The position numbers and the translations under genes were made by a program. Positions 15,991 through 24,878 of a DNA stretch of 64,000 nt are shown here, in pieces; position 1 is the stretch's first letter; each line of letters starts with the position of its first letter. The notes beneath the pieces were generated by a model. The model was not told the origin of the DNA and did no database searches. It saw only the letters and a program-made list of their open reading frames with translations. This stretch comes from an uncultured Erysipelotrichaceae bacterium (GTDB lineage: Bacteria > Bacillota_I > Bacilli_A > RFN20 > CAG-826), in the NCBI GenBank assembly GCA_902800025.1, contig CADCDA010000001.1, forward strand, positions 214,288 to 278,287, read 5' to 3'.

Positions 15991-16431
15991 CTAGAATTTA
16001 AGCTCAAGAACTTCTGGTTTTTGAGCTTCGTGCTTGTGATCTGGTCCAGCGTAGACAAATAATTTCTTTTCAATTTGTCTTCCTAAGCGTCCTTTTGGCA
16101 CCATACCGTGAACACTTCTCTCAATCATTTCACATGGGAATTCTTTGAGCATTGTGCCCGCAGTTCTTGTTCTAAGACCGCCATCATAACCAGAGACGTT
16201 ATAATATTTTTTGTTGTGGATTTTATCTCCAGATAAGCTCACTTTTTCAGCGTTGATAATGATGACATAATCACCACAGTCAACATTTGGTGTCCATGTT
16301 GGTTTCACCTTACCTGTTAAAACTTGAGCAACTTGGGAGACTAATCGACCTAATGGTTTGTCAGTGGCATCAACGACATACCATTTTCTTTGGATTTCAT
16401 TTGCTTTTGCAATAGTAGTTTGACGTTGCAT
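15991..16431 (-). CDS. rplM: Ribosomal protein L13
   Basis: 146 residues of normal length with WYVVDATDKPLGRLVSQVAQ at the N-terminus and MVPKGRLGRQIEKKLFVY in the middle. It is an early-assembly large-subunit protein. The gene has AAAGGAGGATT before the ATG and heads the rplM-rpsI operon. In relatives this pair follows truA directly; here yebC and a lipoprotein gene lie between. Confidence 0.98.
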   Translation of the reverse strand: MQRQTTIAKANEIQRKWYVVDATDKPLGRLVSQVAQVLTGKVKPTWTPNVDCGDYVIIINAEKVSLSGDKIHNKKYYNVSGYDGGLRTRTAGTMLKEFPCEMIERSVHGMVPKGRLGRQIEKKLFVYAGPDHKHEAQKPEVLELKF

Positions 16432-16535
16432 ACAATTAATCCTCCTTTACCAAACTAACTTATTCCTTACCGGGGACTTCATTATTTTTGGCTTGTGCCG
16501 AGTTAAATAATATTATTTTTACTAAACTAAATCAA
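16432..16535 (-). promoter_or_regulatory. rplM promoter and leader
   Basis: On the minus strand TTGATT (16530-16535) and TATTAT (16507-16512) are 17 bp apart, placing the start near 16500. The leader of about 68 nt contains CTCGGCACAAGCC and GAAGTCCCCGGTAAGGAAT before the Shine-Dalgarno. Many Firmicutes carry an L13-binding leader here, and this may be one, but I could not fold it to a known model. The rest of the gap to 16580 is A/T-rich. Confidence 0.5.
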
Positions 16536-16580
16536 TTAAATGTTTAATTAATTTATATTCTAACCTTCAAACAATATAAA

Positions 16581-16599
16581 AAGAACCCAAAGGGTTCTT
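16581..16599 (-). terminator. Terminator after yebC-family gene
   Basis: AAGAACCC/GGGTTCTT form a perfect 8-bp stem with a 3-4 nt loop, followed by TTTTTATA on the minus strand, 12 bp past the stop codon. Confidence 0.85.
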
Positions 16600-16610
16600 A
16601 TTATTATTTT

Positions 16611-17315
16611 TTACTTAACGTTATGATAGACGTTTTGAACATCTTGAAGTTCATCAAGCATATCACAGAGTTCATTGAATTTTCTTAAATCTTCTGGATC
16701 GGTGATTTCAATTGGATCATTCGCTAAGAAAGTAATTTCAGCAGTTTCAAACTCAGTAATACCCATGCCATTAAGGACTTCTCTTGCTTGAGCGAATGCG
16801 GCTGGTTCAACAAGAACTTCGATAATACCATCTTCTTCAGTGACTTCTCTAACATCAACATCGCTTAAGATTAATGTTTCTTCAACTTCATCTCTATTTG
16901 TACCAGCGAAATCAAAGACACCAGTTTCTGTGAAATTAAAGATAACAGAACCTAAGTGACCACCTTTCTTAGTAATTGTGGTTCTAACTTCGACTAACGC
17001 TCTATTGGTGTTATCGGTAAGTGTATCAATAATGAATAAGCTTCCACCAGGACCAAAAGCTTCATAACGTCCTTCTTCATAAGATTCAGCAGAACCACCT
17101 TTAGCCTTTTGAATAGCTCTTTCAATAACATCCTTAGTAACGTGTTGGCTCTTCCATTTTTCAATTGCGGAACGTAACGCTAAGTTGCTATCTGGATCAG
17201 GGACTCCACTTTTTGCAGCCATATAAATTTCTTTACTGGCTCTCATAAATAATGCACTTCTTGCAGCAGCGGTTGCTGCCATAGCTTTTGCTCTTACTTC
17301 ATGTGCTCTTCCCAT
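16611..17315 (-). CDS. YebC/PmpR family protein
   Basis: 234 residues. YebC/PmpR proteins were first described as transcriptional regulators and are now linked to rescue of ribosomes stalled on polyproline. This one opens with MGRAHEVRAKAMAATAAARS in place of the GHSKWxNI of YebC, as in mollicute and YeeI-like versions. The conserved core ASKEIYMAAKSGVPDPDSN and YEEGRYEAFGPGGSLFIIDT is intact. It is transcribed alone, with a terminator on its 3' side. An ATG with ACGAGG upstream marks the start. Confidence 0.92.
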   Translation of the reverse strand: MGRAHEVRAKAMAATAAARSALFMRASKEIYMAAKSGVPDPDSNLALRSAIEKWKSQHVTKDVIERAIQKAKGGSAESYEEGRYEAFGPGGSLFIIDTLTDNTNRALVEVRTTITKKGGHLGSVIFNFTETGVFDFAGTNRDEVEETLILSDVDVREVTEEDGIIEVLVEPAAFAQAREVLNGMGITEFETAEITFLANDPIEITDPEDLRKFNELCDMLDELQDVQNVYHNVK

Positions 17316-17397
17316 ATTAATACCTCGTTTTTAACTAAAAAATATTATCACACTGCTATAGTAAATAAAATATTTTCTTGTTGAAAACGAAGAAAAA

Positions 17398-17422
17398 GGA
17401 GTCCCAAACTTGTAGGAACTCC
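17398..17422 (-). terminator. Terminator after the large lipoprotein gene
   Basis: On the minus strand GGAGTTCC pairs with GGGACTCC (one G-U) around a 9-nt loop, followed by TTTTTCTTCG. Confidence 0.75.
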
Positions 17423-17443
17423 CTTATTTTGAATTTTTAAGTA

Positions 17444-20050
17444 TTATGCAGCTTTGGCAATTGGGTTATTACTTCCATCAAAGAAACAATATTCTGTTCC
17501 AAATGGAGTTTGAGACTTAATTGCTAAATGTCCTTCGTAATAGGCCGCAAAGAATGATGGTCCAAACATCGCACCATTTTTCTTACTTCTAATACTAATA
17601 GCACCACTAGCGAAATAAGATTCTAATGTGAACTTAGTGTTTTCATCTTGAATAAATTCAACACCTTTATAGTTCGCTAATTTTGCATCTCTATCAGTGT
17701 AATTAACAACTGCACCAGAATTGCTTGTGCTTGTGAGAGAAACACTACCATCATTGCCTAATGTTGCAACGATTGTATAAGTAGCGGTTTTAATTGTGGT
17801 AACATTTTCAACCTTTTCAACTGATTTAATTGTTTGTTTTAAGTTATTAACATAAATAAGGTTTTCAGTGAAGAAGATTGTATTAGAATTACCATCACCA
17901 TAAGCACCTCTTAATTCGAAGAGTCGATCATCAATATAGAATAATGGATTGTTTGGCATATTTAACACTAAAGCGTAATCAACTTTGTTGAATGGAACAT
18001 TAACTGTAACTGTGCCTTGGTTAACAATCGCATTAATGACATAGTTCTTATTAGTGCTGTCATATGAGAATGAATAGTTATATTGAACTGGGACTAATTG
18101 TCCTGACTCGTTTTCTGTATCCATATATAACTTTCCTTCATCAGTGAATTGGATATGTTCAACAGCACCACTACTATTAAGAAGTGAATATGTTCCCTTA
18201 AATGAATCAAAGACTGTTTTATTGATATAAACTGCTTCTAAAAGTAATCCAGTAGATGAGGTTTTGGAATAAACAGAGATTGTTCCATTAAAGTCTGGAA
18301 CATAAATCTTGCTTCCAACTTCAAGAGCTGGGTTAACACTACTAGAGGAAGAAACATAAGTTAATTGGAATTGAGTTTCTTGTCCATTAATGTATAACTT
18401 GCCTTCTTCGTATTTAACAGTGTTAGTTCCATCAGATGTATATGTACCAGCTAATGCTTTAAACATTTTGTTATTAAACAATAAAGTTAATGATGTACCA
18501 GACACTAAACCATAGATACCAGTGGTTGGGCTTAAACCAACAACGCTTTTACTACCATAATTAAGCATAACTGTGTCAAGTTCTTCATCATAAACAAGTT
18601 TACCTTGAACTGCGGTCGCACCATTTTCTGAGACTTTGAAATCTTCAATTTCTAAAGAGAGATTCGCTGGTGGATTACTTAAATCAACATTAAATGTTGT
18701 GTCAAATGTATCTTTATCAAAAGCGTATTCTTCAACTCCATCAACGATAAATTGTCCTAAAGCAGAAGAGAACTTCTTAATTTTGATATCTTTTCCATCA
18801 GCGGTAAAAGAGAACGTCGCTCTTCCATCATCGTCAGCGATGAGCTTAATGTTTGCAATATCTTGATTGTTATATTTATAAACTTCGATATCTTCCCAGG
18901 TATCCCAGTCTAAATCCATAACCATGTAGAATTCTTTGGAGAAATCCCCTGACACTAAGGTTGTACCAACATAGTTGAGTTCATAGCCTGTGCATTTTGG
19001 AGCGTATTTATGAACTGTTCCATCAGGAAGAGTGTATTCATATTTACCTACTGAAGAAGTAACTTCGATTGAAGTGTTGTCATCAAAGGTGAATGTGAAT
19101 TTAAGACCAGCATTGGTTCTTCTCTTTGAGAAGGCTGCTTCTTTTCCATCGATTGTGGCTTTGATACCAATAGCTTCAAAAGTATCCCAGTCATATTCGA
19201 CTTCATAACTATTAGTGATAGAATCACCTGCTTCATTAACAATTGCGTTTAAGTACATTGTTGGATCAGCATAATAGCTCTTGTAATAGATATCACCAAT
19301 GATTTCATATAAGTTTCCATCTCTATTCGCATCGAGAATGAAATCATAGAATTCTCCATCACTAACATCTAAGAAGTCAGCGACTGTGATATAAGTATCA
19401 TTGTCCTTATCTAAAAGATAAAAACCAGTAACTAATCTATTAGTGCTATTTTGGAGAACTCCATAACCAGCTGAATAAACTTCGACATCATATCCTAAAT
19501 ATAAATCATTTGCTTTAGTTAATTGATCGCCAATAACATAAACCATGTTAGATGGTCCTAAATCAAATTCAGAATATCCGTTGTACGCGCCAGAATATTG
19601 AGGAGCGGATGGGGTGAAATAAGATTGATCAACGTATTTGCCATCTACTTTCTTTTGAAGAACTAATCTCTTCAATTCGGTTGGAGTAAATGTAATACGG
19701 TAATCCGCGTCATTTCTTTGAGTTCCATAATAGACAGTAAGAATCTCTTCTGTAATAGTCACAGCGATTTCTTCAAATTGTTCATCATATCTTGTTGCTT
19801 CATAAGAAATGGTTTCTTTTTGAATATCAGTTGGATATAGTTTTGTGACTAATTCACCTTGAGTAATGGTTGTGTAATCTTTGGTAAACACTAGTTCACC
19901 TGCTGTTCCCATAAGTTCGCCAAGATCCATAAGGTCCATTAAATATCCATAATCTTCATCAGTATAAGTTGGTGGTACATATTTTGGAGTACAACCCGCT
20001 AAAGTGATAACAGAAAGTAGGAATACTGGCATTATTTTTGTTTTTTTCAT
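17444..20050 (-). CDS. Large surface lipoprotein with internal repeats, function unknown
   Basis: 868 residues. A lipoprotein signal ends with the lipobox in ITLAGC (Cys about 20). The mature protein is acidic, Asp/Thr/Tyr-rich and probably all beta, with no catalytic motif that I recognise. Two copies of a DWDTxExI motif occur (YDWDTFEAIGIKATI, LDWDTWEDIEVYKY). The C-terminal half carries at least three modules of about 90 residues built on GTY/GAY...LY(I/M)/IYVN (AGTYTSDGTNTVKYEEGKLY, KGTYSLLNSSGAVEHIQF, RGAYGDGNSNTIFF). This suggests tandem beta domains exposed on the cell surface. It has its own promoter overlapping the truA terminator. Confidence 0.75.
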   Translation of the reverse strand: MKKTKIMPVFLLSVITLAGCTPKYVPPTYTDEDYGYLMDLMDLGELMGTAGELVFTKDYTTITQGELVTKLYPTDIQKETISYEATRYDEQFEEIAVTITEEILTVYYGTQRNDADYRITFTPTELKRLVLQKKVDGKYVDQSYFTPSAPQYSGAYNGYSEFDLGPSNMVYVIGDQLTKANDLYLGYDVEVYSAGYGVLQNSTNRLVTGFYLLDKDNDTYITVADFLDVSDGEFYDFILDANRDGNLYEIIGDIYYKSYYADPTMYLNAIVNEAGDSITNSYEVEYDWDTFEAIGIKATIDGKEAAFSKRRTNAGLKFTFTFDDNTSIEVTSSVGKYEYTLPDGTVHKYAPKCTGYELNYVGTTLVSGDFSKEFYMVMDLDWDTWEDIEVYKYNNQDIANIKLIADDDGRATFSFTADGKDIKIKKFSSALGQFIVDGVEEYAFDKDTFDTTFNVDLSNPPANLSLEIEDFKVSENGATAVQGKLVYDEELDTVMLNYGSKSVVGLSPTTGIYGLVSGTSLTLLFNNKMFKALAGTYTSDGTNTVKYEEGKLYINGQETQFQLTYVSSSSSVNPALEVGSKIYVPDFNGTISVYSKTSSTGLLLEAVYINKTVFDSFKGTYSLLNSSGAVEHIQFTDEGKLYMDTENESGQLVPVQYNYSFSYDSTNKNYVINAIVNQGTVTVNVPFNKVDYALVLNMPNNPLFYIDDRLFELRGAYGDGNSNTIFFTENLIYVNNLKQTIKSVEKVENVTTIKTATYTIVATLGNDGSVSLTSTSNSGAVVNYTDRDAKLANYKGVEFIQDENTKFTLESYFASGAISIRSKKNGAMFGPSFFAAYYEGHLAIKSQTPFGTEYCFFDGSNNPIAKAA

Positions 20051-20099
20051 ACACTTTCCTTCCTAACATAGTTCAATACCTATGCTCATGTGCGTGACA

Positions 20100-20128
20100 A
20101 TATTAACTTTATAAATATAAAAAGTCAA
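20100..20128 (-). promoter_or_regulatory. Promoter of the large lipoprotein gene
   Basis: On the minus strand TTGACT (20123-20128) and TAATAT (20100-20105) are 17 bp apart. The -35 lies in the 3' arm and U-tract of the truA terminator, so terminator and promoter overlap. Confidence 0.5.
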
Positions 20129-20155
20129 ACAATAAGAATGAATGTGTCTGACTTT
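20121..20155 (-). terminator. Terminator after truA
   Basis: On the minus strand AAGTCAGACA pairs with TGTTTGACTT (10 bp, one G-U) around about 13 nt, followed by TTTTATA. It closes the sigH-ecf-truA transcription unit. Confidence 0.7.
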
Positions 20156-20172
20156 TATTTGATTACATCTTT

Positions 20173-20910
20173 TTAATATAAAACATCCACAAGTGTGAGC
20201 CCACACGCAGGAGCTTTATATGGAGTAACTTCACGAGGGGAATTCTCATTTAACATTTCTACAACCATAGCAGGGTCCAAATCTTTTTCACAAATTCTTA
20301 AAGCAGTACCCACCATCATACGAATCATATATCTCATAAATCCTTCGCCAGTAAATGTGATATAGATTAAATCAACATTCCTATCAACGTTGATGGAGTA
20401 GATTTCTCTAACAAAATTATTATCATCTTCTTCTTTTGATGTGAAGTTTTTAAAGTTATGAGTACCGACAAAGTAGTTTAATACTTCTTTTAATTTATCA
20501 ATATCAATTTTTTCTGGATGAAAGTACACTGTATCATATAAAAACGGGTCTTTAGATTGCTCTAAAATCGTATAAGTATACATCTTGCTTTTAGCAGAAA
20601 ATCTCGCATGGAATGATTCTTCAACTTCTTCAATATCATCGATTTTTATATCAGGAGGAAGCATTTGATTAACCGAATATAGAAGTCGATCTAAATCAAT
20701 TTCGGTGTCTTCAATATCGAAGTGGAATTTTTGTCCAAAAGCATGAACTCCAGCGTCGGTTCTTCCCGCTCCATAAATGTTAATTGGTTGGTTTCCAAAA
20801 AACTTCGAAAGAGCGTTTTCAATTGTCTCTTCCACAGTCTTAACATTTGGCTGCTTTTGCCAGCCATAATAGTTCGTTCCTTTATAATAACAACTTGCAA
20901 ATAGTCTCAT
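20173..20910 (-). CDS. truA: tRNA pseudouridine(38-40) synthase TruA
   Basis: 245 residues, normal length. It isomerises U38-U40 in the anticodon arm of many tRNAs. The catalytic Asp lies in YGAGRTDAGVHAFGQ (about 48-62), the N-terminal motif is YYKGTNYYGWQKQPN, and the C-terminal part has FMRYMIRMMVG. It follows ecfT after 9 bp, the conserved Firmicutes order ecfA1-ecfA2-ecfT-truA. Confidence 0.97.
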   Translation of the reverse strand: MRLFASCYYKGTNYYGWQKQPNVKTVEETIENALSKFFGNQPINIYGAGRTDAGVHAFGQKFHFDIEDTEIDLDRLLYSVNQMLPPDIKIDDIEEVEESFHARFSAKSKMYTYTILEQSKDPFLYDTVYFHPEKIDIDKLKEVLNYFVGTHNFKNFTSKEEDDNNFVREIYSINVDRNVDLIYITFTGEGFMRYMIRMMVGTALRICEKDLDPAMVVEMLNENSPREVTPYKAPACGLTLVDVLY

Positions 20911-20919
20911 AATTCTCCA

Positions 20920-21804
20920 TTAAAATAGGGGTTTTGCACCAAAAATTAAATAAATAATATCAATTTTCATAAAATTAGCATCAATGATTTTAGCGGCTAA
21001 CATGCCACCGAAAACTGCTAGAATAATAATAAATCCTAATAGGTCATTCCAGCCAAACCTTAAAACCCTATATCTACTCCTTTTTCCATATGGATCATAG
21101 CCTCTAGCTTCCATCGCATTAGAGAGTTCTTCACTTCTTCCAATCGCAGATACGAATAGAGGAATAATTAAAGAAATAAGCGCTCCGATTCTTTTAAATA
21201 AGCCACCTCTATTAAAGTCAACGCCTCTAGAAGCTTGTGCTTTCATAATACGCTGAGTTTCATCTAATAAAGTTGGAATAAATCGTAAAGCGATGCTTAA
21301 AGTCATAGCGACGATATGGCTTGGGAATTTTAATAATGTAAGAGGAGTTAAATACCATTCAATTGCATAGGTTAAATCCATAGGCTTAGTGGTCGATGTT
21401 AGTAGCATCGTAATCATTAACATTAAAATAAGCCTAAAGATAATATAACCACTTTGATAAAAGGCATCATAATTAACTCCATAAGTTCCTATATAAAATG
21501 CAATGTGAGTTGGATCATATGTAGGGTTTGGAATAAATATATAAATGATTAATAGGAACAATATAAATACCCACATTGCTCCCATGCTTTTAAATAATTG
21601 AATAAAACTTACTTTAGAAATAATCATTAAAATGATTAAGAACAAGAAAATGACTCCAGTAAATATTAACGCAGTTGACCATGTATCCACTCTTAAAAAG
21701 ATTGATACGAGTAAAAGCACCATCATTAGAATCTTGTTACGCGGATCAAGACGATGGACACAAGTATTATAAGGAGCGTATCTACCGAACGTTAAACTAT
21801 CCAT
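20920..21804 (-). CDS. ecfT: Energy-coupling factor transporter transmembrane protein EcfT
   Basis: 294 residues with about five to six membrane helices. The two cytoplasmic coupling motifs that dock onto the ATPases are present (KAQASRGVDFNRG and AMEARGYDPYG, each with an Ala/Ser-Arg-Gly core). It couples EcfA1/EcfA2 ATP hydrolysis to vitamin or metal-specific S subunits encoded elsewhere. The start overlaps ecfA2 by 8 bp. Confidence 0.96.
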   Translation of the reverse strand: MDSLTFGRYAPYNTCVHRLDPRNKILMMVLLLVSIFLRVDTWSTALIFTGVIFLFLIILMIISKVSFIQLFKSMGAMWVFILFLLIIYIFIPNPTYDPTHIAFYIGTYGVNYDAFYQSGYIIFRLILMLMITMLLTSTTKPMDLTYAIEWYLTPLTLLKFPSHIVAMTLSIALRFIPTLLDETQRIMKAQASRGVDFNRGGLFKRIGALISLIIPLFVSAIGRSEELSNAMEARGYDPYGKRSRYRVLRFGWNDLLGFIIILAVFGGMLAAKIIDANFMKIDIIYLIFGAKPLF

Positions 21805-22645
21805 GGCGGCTCCTTAATTGATCAACTAAATCATCAATTGTTCTTATTTTATCAATATCGATTTTGACATTATGACTTTCAAGCAATTTACAGAACTTAA
21901 ATAACTGAGGGATTTCAATAGAGTAATTAGAAACATCATCGCTAAAGAGCCTTGATGGTTTTCCTTCAAAAGCAATCGCTCCATCATTAATTACGATAAC
22001 ATGGTCCGCGTGATTTAAAACAATATCCATGTCATGAGTGACTAAAATGATTGTTTTTCCATTTTTATTAAGTTCAAAAATGAGATCTAAAATGATTTTG
22101 CTACCCACTGGATCTAGTCCGGCGGTTGGCTCATCTAAAATTAAAACCTCTGGGTCAATTGCAAGGATTCCTGCAATCGCAACACGACGTTTTTCTCCTC
22201 CAGAAAGTTCAAATGGAGAGCGTTTATAAAATGATTCATCAATGCCAACTTTCGCTAAAGCTTCATGAGCTTTTTCAATTGCTTCATTTTCTTTAAAACC
22301 ATAATTTTTCAGACCAAAAGCGACATCTTTTTCAACAGTTTCTTCAAATAATTGATATTCTGGGAATTGGAAAACAATCGAAATATGCTTTCTTAATTCC
22401 TTAATTCTTTTGTTCTTTTTCTCTTTATTAGTGATCACAAAATCTTTAAATTCGATCGTTCCACTTGTTGGAGTAATAAGTCCATTTAATGTTTGAATAA
22501 GTGTGGATTTACCACTACCAGTGTGACCAACAATCGCGGTGATTTTGTTTTCAGGTATTTCTAAAGAGACATTATGTAAAGCTTCTACTTCATTCGGTGT
22601 CTTTTTTAAATATGTATAGGAAAGATTTTTTATTTGGATTGCCAT
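21797..22645 (-). CDS. ecfA2: Energy-coupling factor ATPase EcfA2
   Basis: 282 residues. ABC ATPase with Walker A GHTGSGKSTLIQTL, signature FELSGGEKRRVAIAGIL and Walker B VLILDEPTAGLDP. As the second ATPase of the pair it forms a heterodimer with EcfA1. It overlaps both neighbours (8 and 16 bp), so translation of the three ecf genes is coupled. Confidence 0.95.
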   Translation of the reverse strand: MAIQIKNLSYTYLKKTPNEVEALHNVSLEIPENKITAIVGHTGSGKSTLIQTLNGLITPTSGTIEFKDFVITNKEKKNKRIKELRKHISIVFQFPEYQLFEETVEKDVAFGLKNYGFKENEAIEKAHEALAKVGIDESFYKRSPFELSGGEKRRVAIAGILAIDPEVLILDEPTAGLDPVGSKIILDLIFELNKNGKTIILVTHDMDIVLNHADHVIVINDGAIAFEGKPSRLFSDDVSNYSIEIPQLFKFCKLLESHNVKIDIDKIRTIDDLVDQLRSRHG

Positions 22646-23451
22646 ATCATCTCTCCTAATTCTTCAACTGTGTTCTTATCTTTCACATTATAGCCAAGTT
22701 CTTCACATTTCTTTTTAAGCTCAACTACAAAAGGAACCGATAAGTTATATTTATTGATAATCTCTGTGTTATTGAATAATTCACTTGGTAAGCAGCTTAA
22801 AACAATTTCACCTTCATGAAGAAGAACGATTCTATCGCTTCCATATGCTTCTTCGATATCGTGGGTAATAGAAATAATGGTGAGTTTAGGATTTTCCTCT
22901 CTCATTTTGTTAATGAGACGGTGAATTTCTTCTTTTCCGCTTGGATCAAGCATGCTTGTTGCTTCGTCCAAGATTAAAACATCTGGATGTCTCACTAAAG
23001 AATCGGCGATCGCCACTCTTTGCTTTTGCCCACCAGAAAGATAGCCAGGTTCTTTAGTTAAGAAATTCTCCATACCCACTTTTGTTGCGTATTCTTTTAC
23101 TAAAGACACCATTTGGTCTCTTGGAACATTATCATTTTCTAAAGAAAATGCAATATCGTCCTCTACTGTTGCACCGATAAATTGGTTGTCTGGATTTTGG
23201 AAGACAATCGCTACTTTCTTTCTAATAGCCTGTAAATTATCTTTATTAAGTTCAAGACCATTAACGAAGATGTCACCACTATCTTTAACTAATAATCCAA
23301 TAATGAGCTTACATAAAGTAGACTTACCACATCCGTTATGTCCAACAATAGATACGTATTCGCCTTCTTCAACAGATAGATTAACTCCCTTAAGAACTGG
23401 AGTTGAATCAACATATGAATAAGTTAGGTTTTTAATCTCGACGCTTTTCAC
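22630..23451 (-). CDS. ecfA1: Energy-coupling factor ATPase EcfA1
   Basis: 273 residues. Walker A GHNGCGKSTLCKLI, Q-loop FQNPDNQFIGATVEDDIAF (the EcfA1-type Q loop), signature YLSGGQKQRVAIADSL and Walker B VLILDEATSMLDP. It is the first of the ecf genes. The gap to sigH is only 27 bp with no terminator, so the ecf-truA genes are probably cotranscribed with sigH. Confidence 0.95.
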   Translation of the reverse strand: MKSVEIKNLTYSYVDSTPVLKGVNLSVEEGEYVSIVGHNGCGKSTLCKLIIGLLVKDSGDIFVNGLELNKDNLQAIRKKVAIVFQNPDNQFIGATVEDDIAFSLENDNVPRDQMVSLVKEYATKVGMENFLTKEPGYLSGGQKQRVAIADSLVRHPDVLILDEATSMLDPSGKEEIHRLINKMREENPKLTIISITHDIEEAYGSDRIVLLHEGEIVLSCLPSELFNNTEIINKYNLSVPFVVELKKKCEELGYNVKDKNTVEELGEMIWQSK

Positions 23452-23478
23452 GCCGAATATTATACACGATATTTTGGC

Positions 23479-24099
23479 TTATTTTATAAAATTAGCTAAA
23501 ATATCTTTTAATTTTTTCCTAACTCGTTCAATTTTCGCTCTGATAGTGAAATATTGTTTACCAGTCATCTCTACTAATTGGTTAATACTTTTACGCTCAA
23601 AATAGTAAAGAATAAAGAATCTGATTTCGTCATGTTTCATTCCGTTTTCCTTATAGTTTTTAAGCGTTGAGACTATTAATTCAATTAGATTATTGTTAGC
23701 GACACTTTGACTAATATCATCATCACATGCAATATATCGTTCATTTTCTTCAGTTAATCCTTCAATCCTTGTTTTAATCATTGTTCTTTCGTCATAAAAC
23801 ATCGTTGAGCATCTTCTAATTTCATCAAACATCTCGTTTCTTGCAAGTTTTTGCCAATAAGTGAAAACTGATCCTTTGAAATCATAACTATTGATAACTT
23901 GATTTAACGCGATGATTCCTATTTGCACAAGATCATCAAATTCCGCAGTTGAAACATCACGATACATTCTTATCAAAGCGCCAGCTTCTTTCTTTGAGGA
24001 ATTATAAAAACGTCTAATTAGTTCATCTAAAGCGTGTTTATCATCTAAACGCGCAAGAACTAATAGATTTTCATTGTTGTATAGACGATATTCATCCAT
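23479..24099 (-). CDS. sigH: Sigma-70-family factor, SigH-like
   Basis: About 206 residues with sigma region 2 (FDDLVQIGIIALNQVINSYD, then FKGSVFTYWQKLARNEMFDE) and a region 4 helix-turn-helix (ERKSINQLVEMTGKQYFTIR). Position after cysS-rlmB matches SigH of Bacillus, which drives stationary-phase and competence genes; no sporulation genes appear here, so the regulon is unknown. The ATG at 24099 is preferred because AGGAGG lies 7 nt upstream; an in-frame ATG at 24129 lacks a good site. That AGGAGG is buried in a 7-bp hairpin, suggesting translational or terminator control. Confidence 0.8.
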   Translation of the reverse strand: MDEYRLYNNENLLVLARLDDKHALDELIRRFYNSSKKEAGALIRMYRDVSTAEFDDLVQIGIIALNQVINSYDFKGSVFTYWQKLARNEMFDEIRRCSTMFYDERTMIKTRIEGLTEENERYIACDDDISQSVANNNLIELIVSTLKNYKENGMKHDEIRFFILYYFERKSINQLVEMTGKQYFTIRAKIERVRKKLKDILANFIK

Positions 24100-24104
24100 A
24101 AAAA

Positions 24105-24126
24105 AGCCTCCTTTTACCTGGAGGCT
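24105..24126 (-). promoter_or_regulatory. Hairpin sequestering the sigH ribosome-binding site
   Basis: On the minus strand AGCCTCC and GGAGGCT form a perfect GC-rich 7-bp stem with an 8-nt loop, immediately followed by TTTTTT and then the sigH ATG. The AGGAGG Shine-Dalgarno overlaps the 3' arm. By form it is an intrinsic terminator between rlmB and sigH as well as an anti-Shine-Dalgarno lock. Confidence 0.65.
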
Positions 24127-24146
24127 CATATTAATGGGTGGGTAAA

Positions 24147-24878
24147 TTAACTTCTTATTCTGGAAAGCAGTATTCCAGCAGCAACTGACGCATTAAGCGA
24201 ATTGACATGACCATATTGAGGAATTTTCACAACATAGTCAGAATTCTTAATAACAAGTTGGGACACGCCTTTCCCTTCGCTGCCAATAACTAACGCAACA
24301 GGGAAATCATAAGTTAATTTTGAGTAGTCGATAGTCGCACTTCCGTCGGTGGAAACAATCCAAAACCCGTTATCTTTAAGTATTTGTAGTGTTTGATTAA
24401 TACTTCCGATCTGACAAACAGGAACGTAATTTATCGCACCAGCGCTCGACTTCGCAACTGTAGCATTAAGTGGGACTTGATTATGTTTTGAAATCAAGAC
24501 TCCAGTAACATCAAACACATCACAGCTTCTTAAAATTGCACCTAGATTATGTGTGTCTTCTATACCATCTAAAATAACAATTACTGGTAGTTTGACTTTG
24601 CGACTTCGTCTCAATATTTCCTCTAAATCAATATATTCATAAGGTTTAATCTCAGCGACTATTCCTTGGTGGACTCCACCTTTTGATTTATTGTCTAATT
24701 CACTTTGAGGAACGACCTTGATATAAGGATTCTTTTCTTCAAAAAGTAAGTTAATCTCTTTATCAAAGAAATTAGAAGTAATGAATACCTTTAAGACTTT
24801 ATTCGCTCTTAATGCTTCCTTAACTGGGTTCCTCCCAAAAATGAGATTAGTAACCTCAGTTTTGCCCACGTTCCTCAT
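24147..24878 (-). CDS. rlmB: 23S rRNA (guanosine-2'-O-)-methyltransferase RlmB (SpoU family)
   Basis: 243 residues. N-terminal substrate-binding domain (LIFGRNPVKEALRANKVLK) and SpoU/TrmH domain with the trefoil-knot motifs ILDGIEDTHNLGAILRSCDV, VIGSEGKGVS and SLNASVAAGILLSRI. It methylates a conserved guanosine in 23S rRNA with SAM. The start lies immediately beside the cysS stop, as in Bacilli, where mrnC usually intervenes but is absent here. Confidence 0.93.
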   Translation of the reverse strand: MRNVGKTEVTNLIFGRNPVKEALRANKVLKVFITSNFFDKEINLLFEEKNPYIKVVPQSELDNKSKGGVHQGIVAEIKPYEYIDLEEILRRSRKVKLPVIVILDGIEDTHNLGAILRSCDVFDVTGVLISKHNQVPLNATVAKSSAGAINYVPVCQIGSINQTLQILKDNGFWIVSTDGSATIDYSKLTYDFPVALVIGSEGKGVSQLVIKNSDYVVKIPQYGHVNSLNASVAAGILLSRIRS

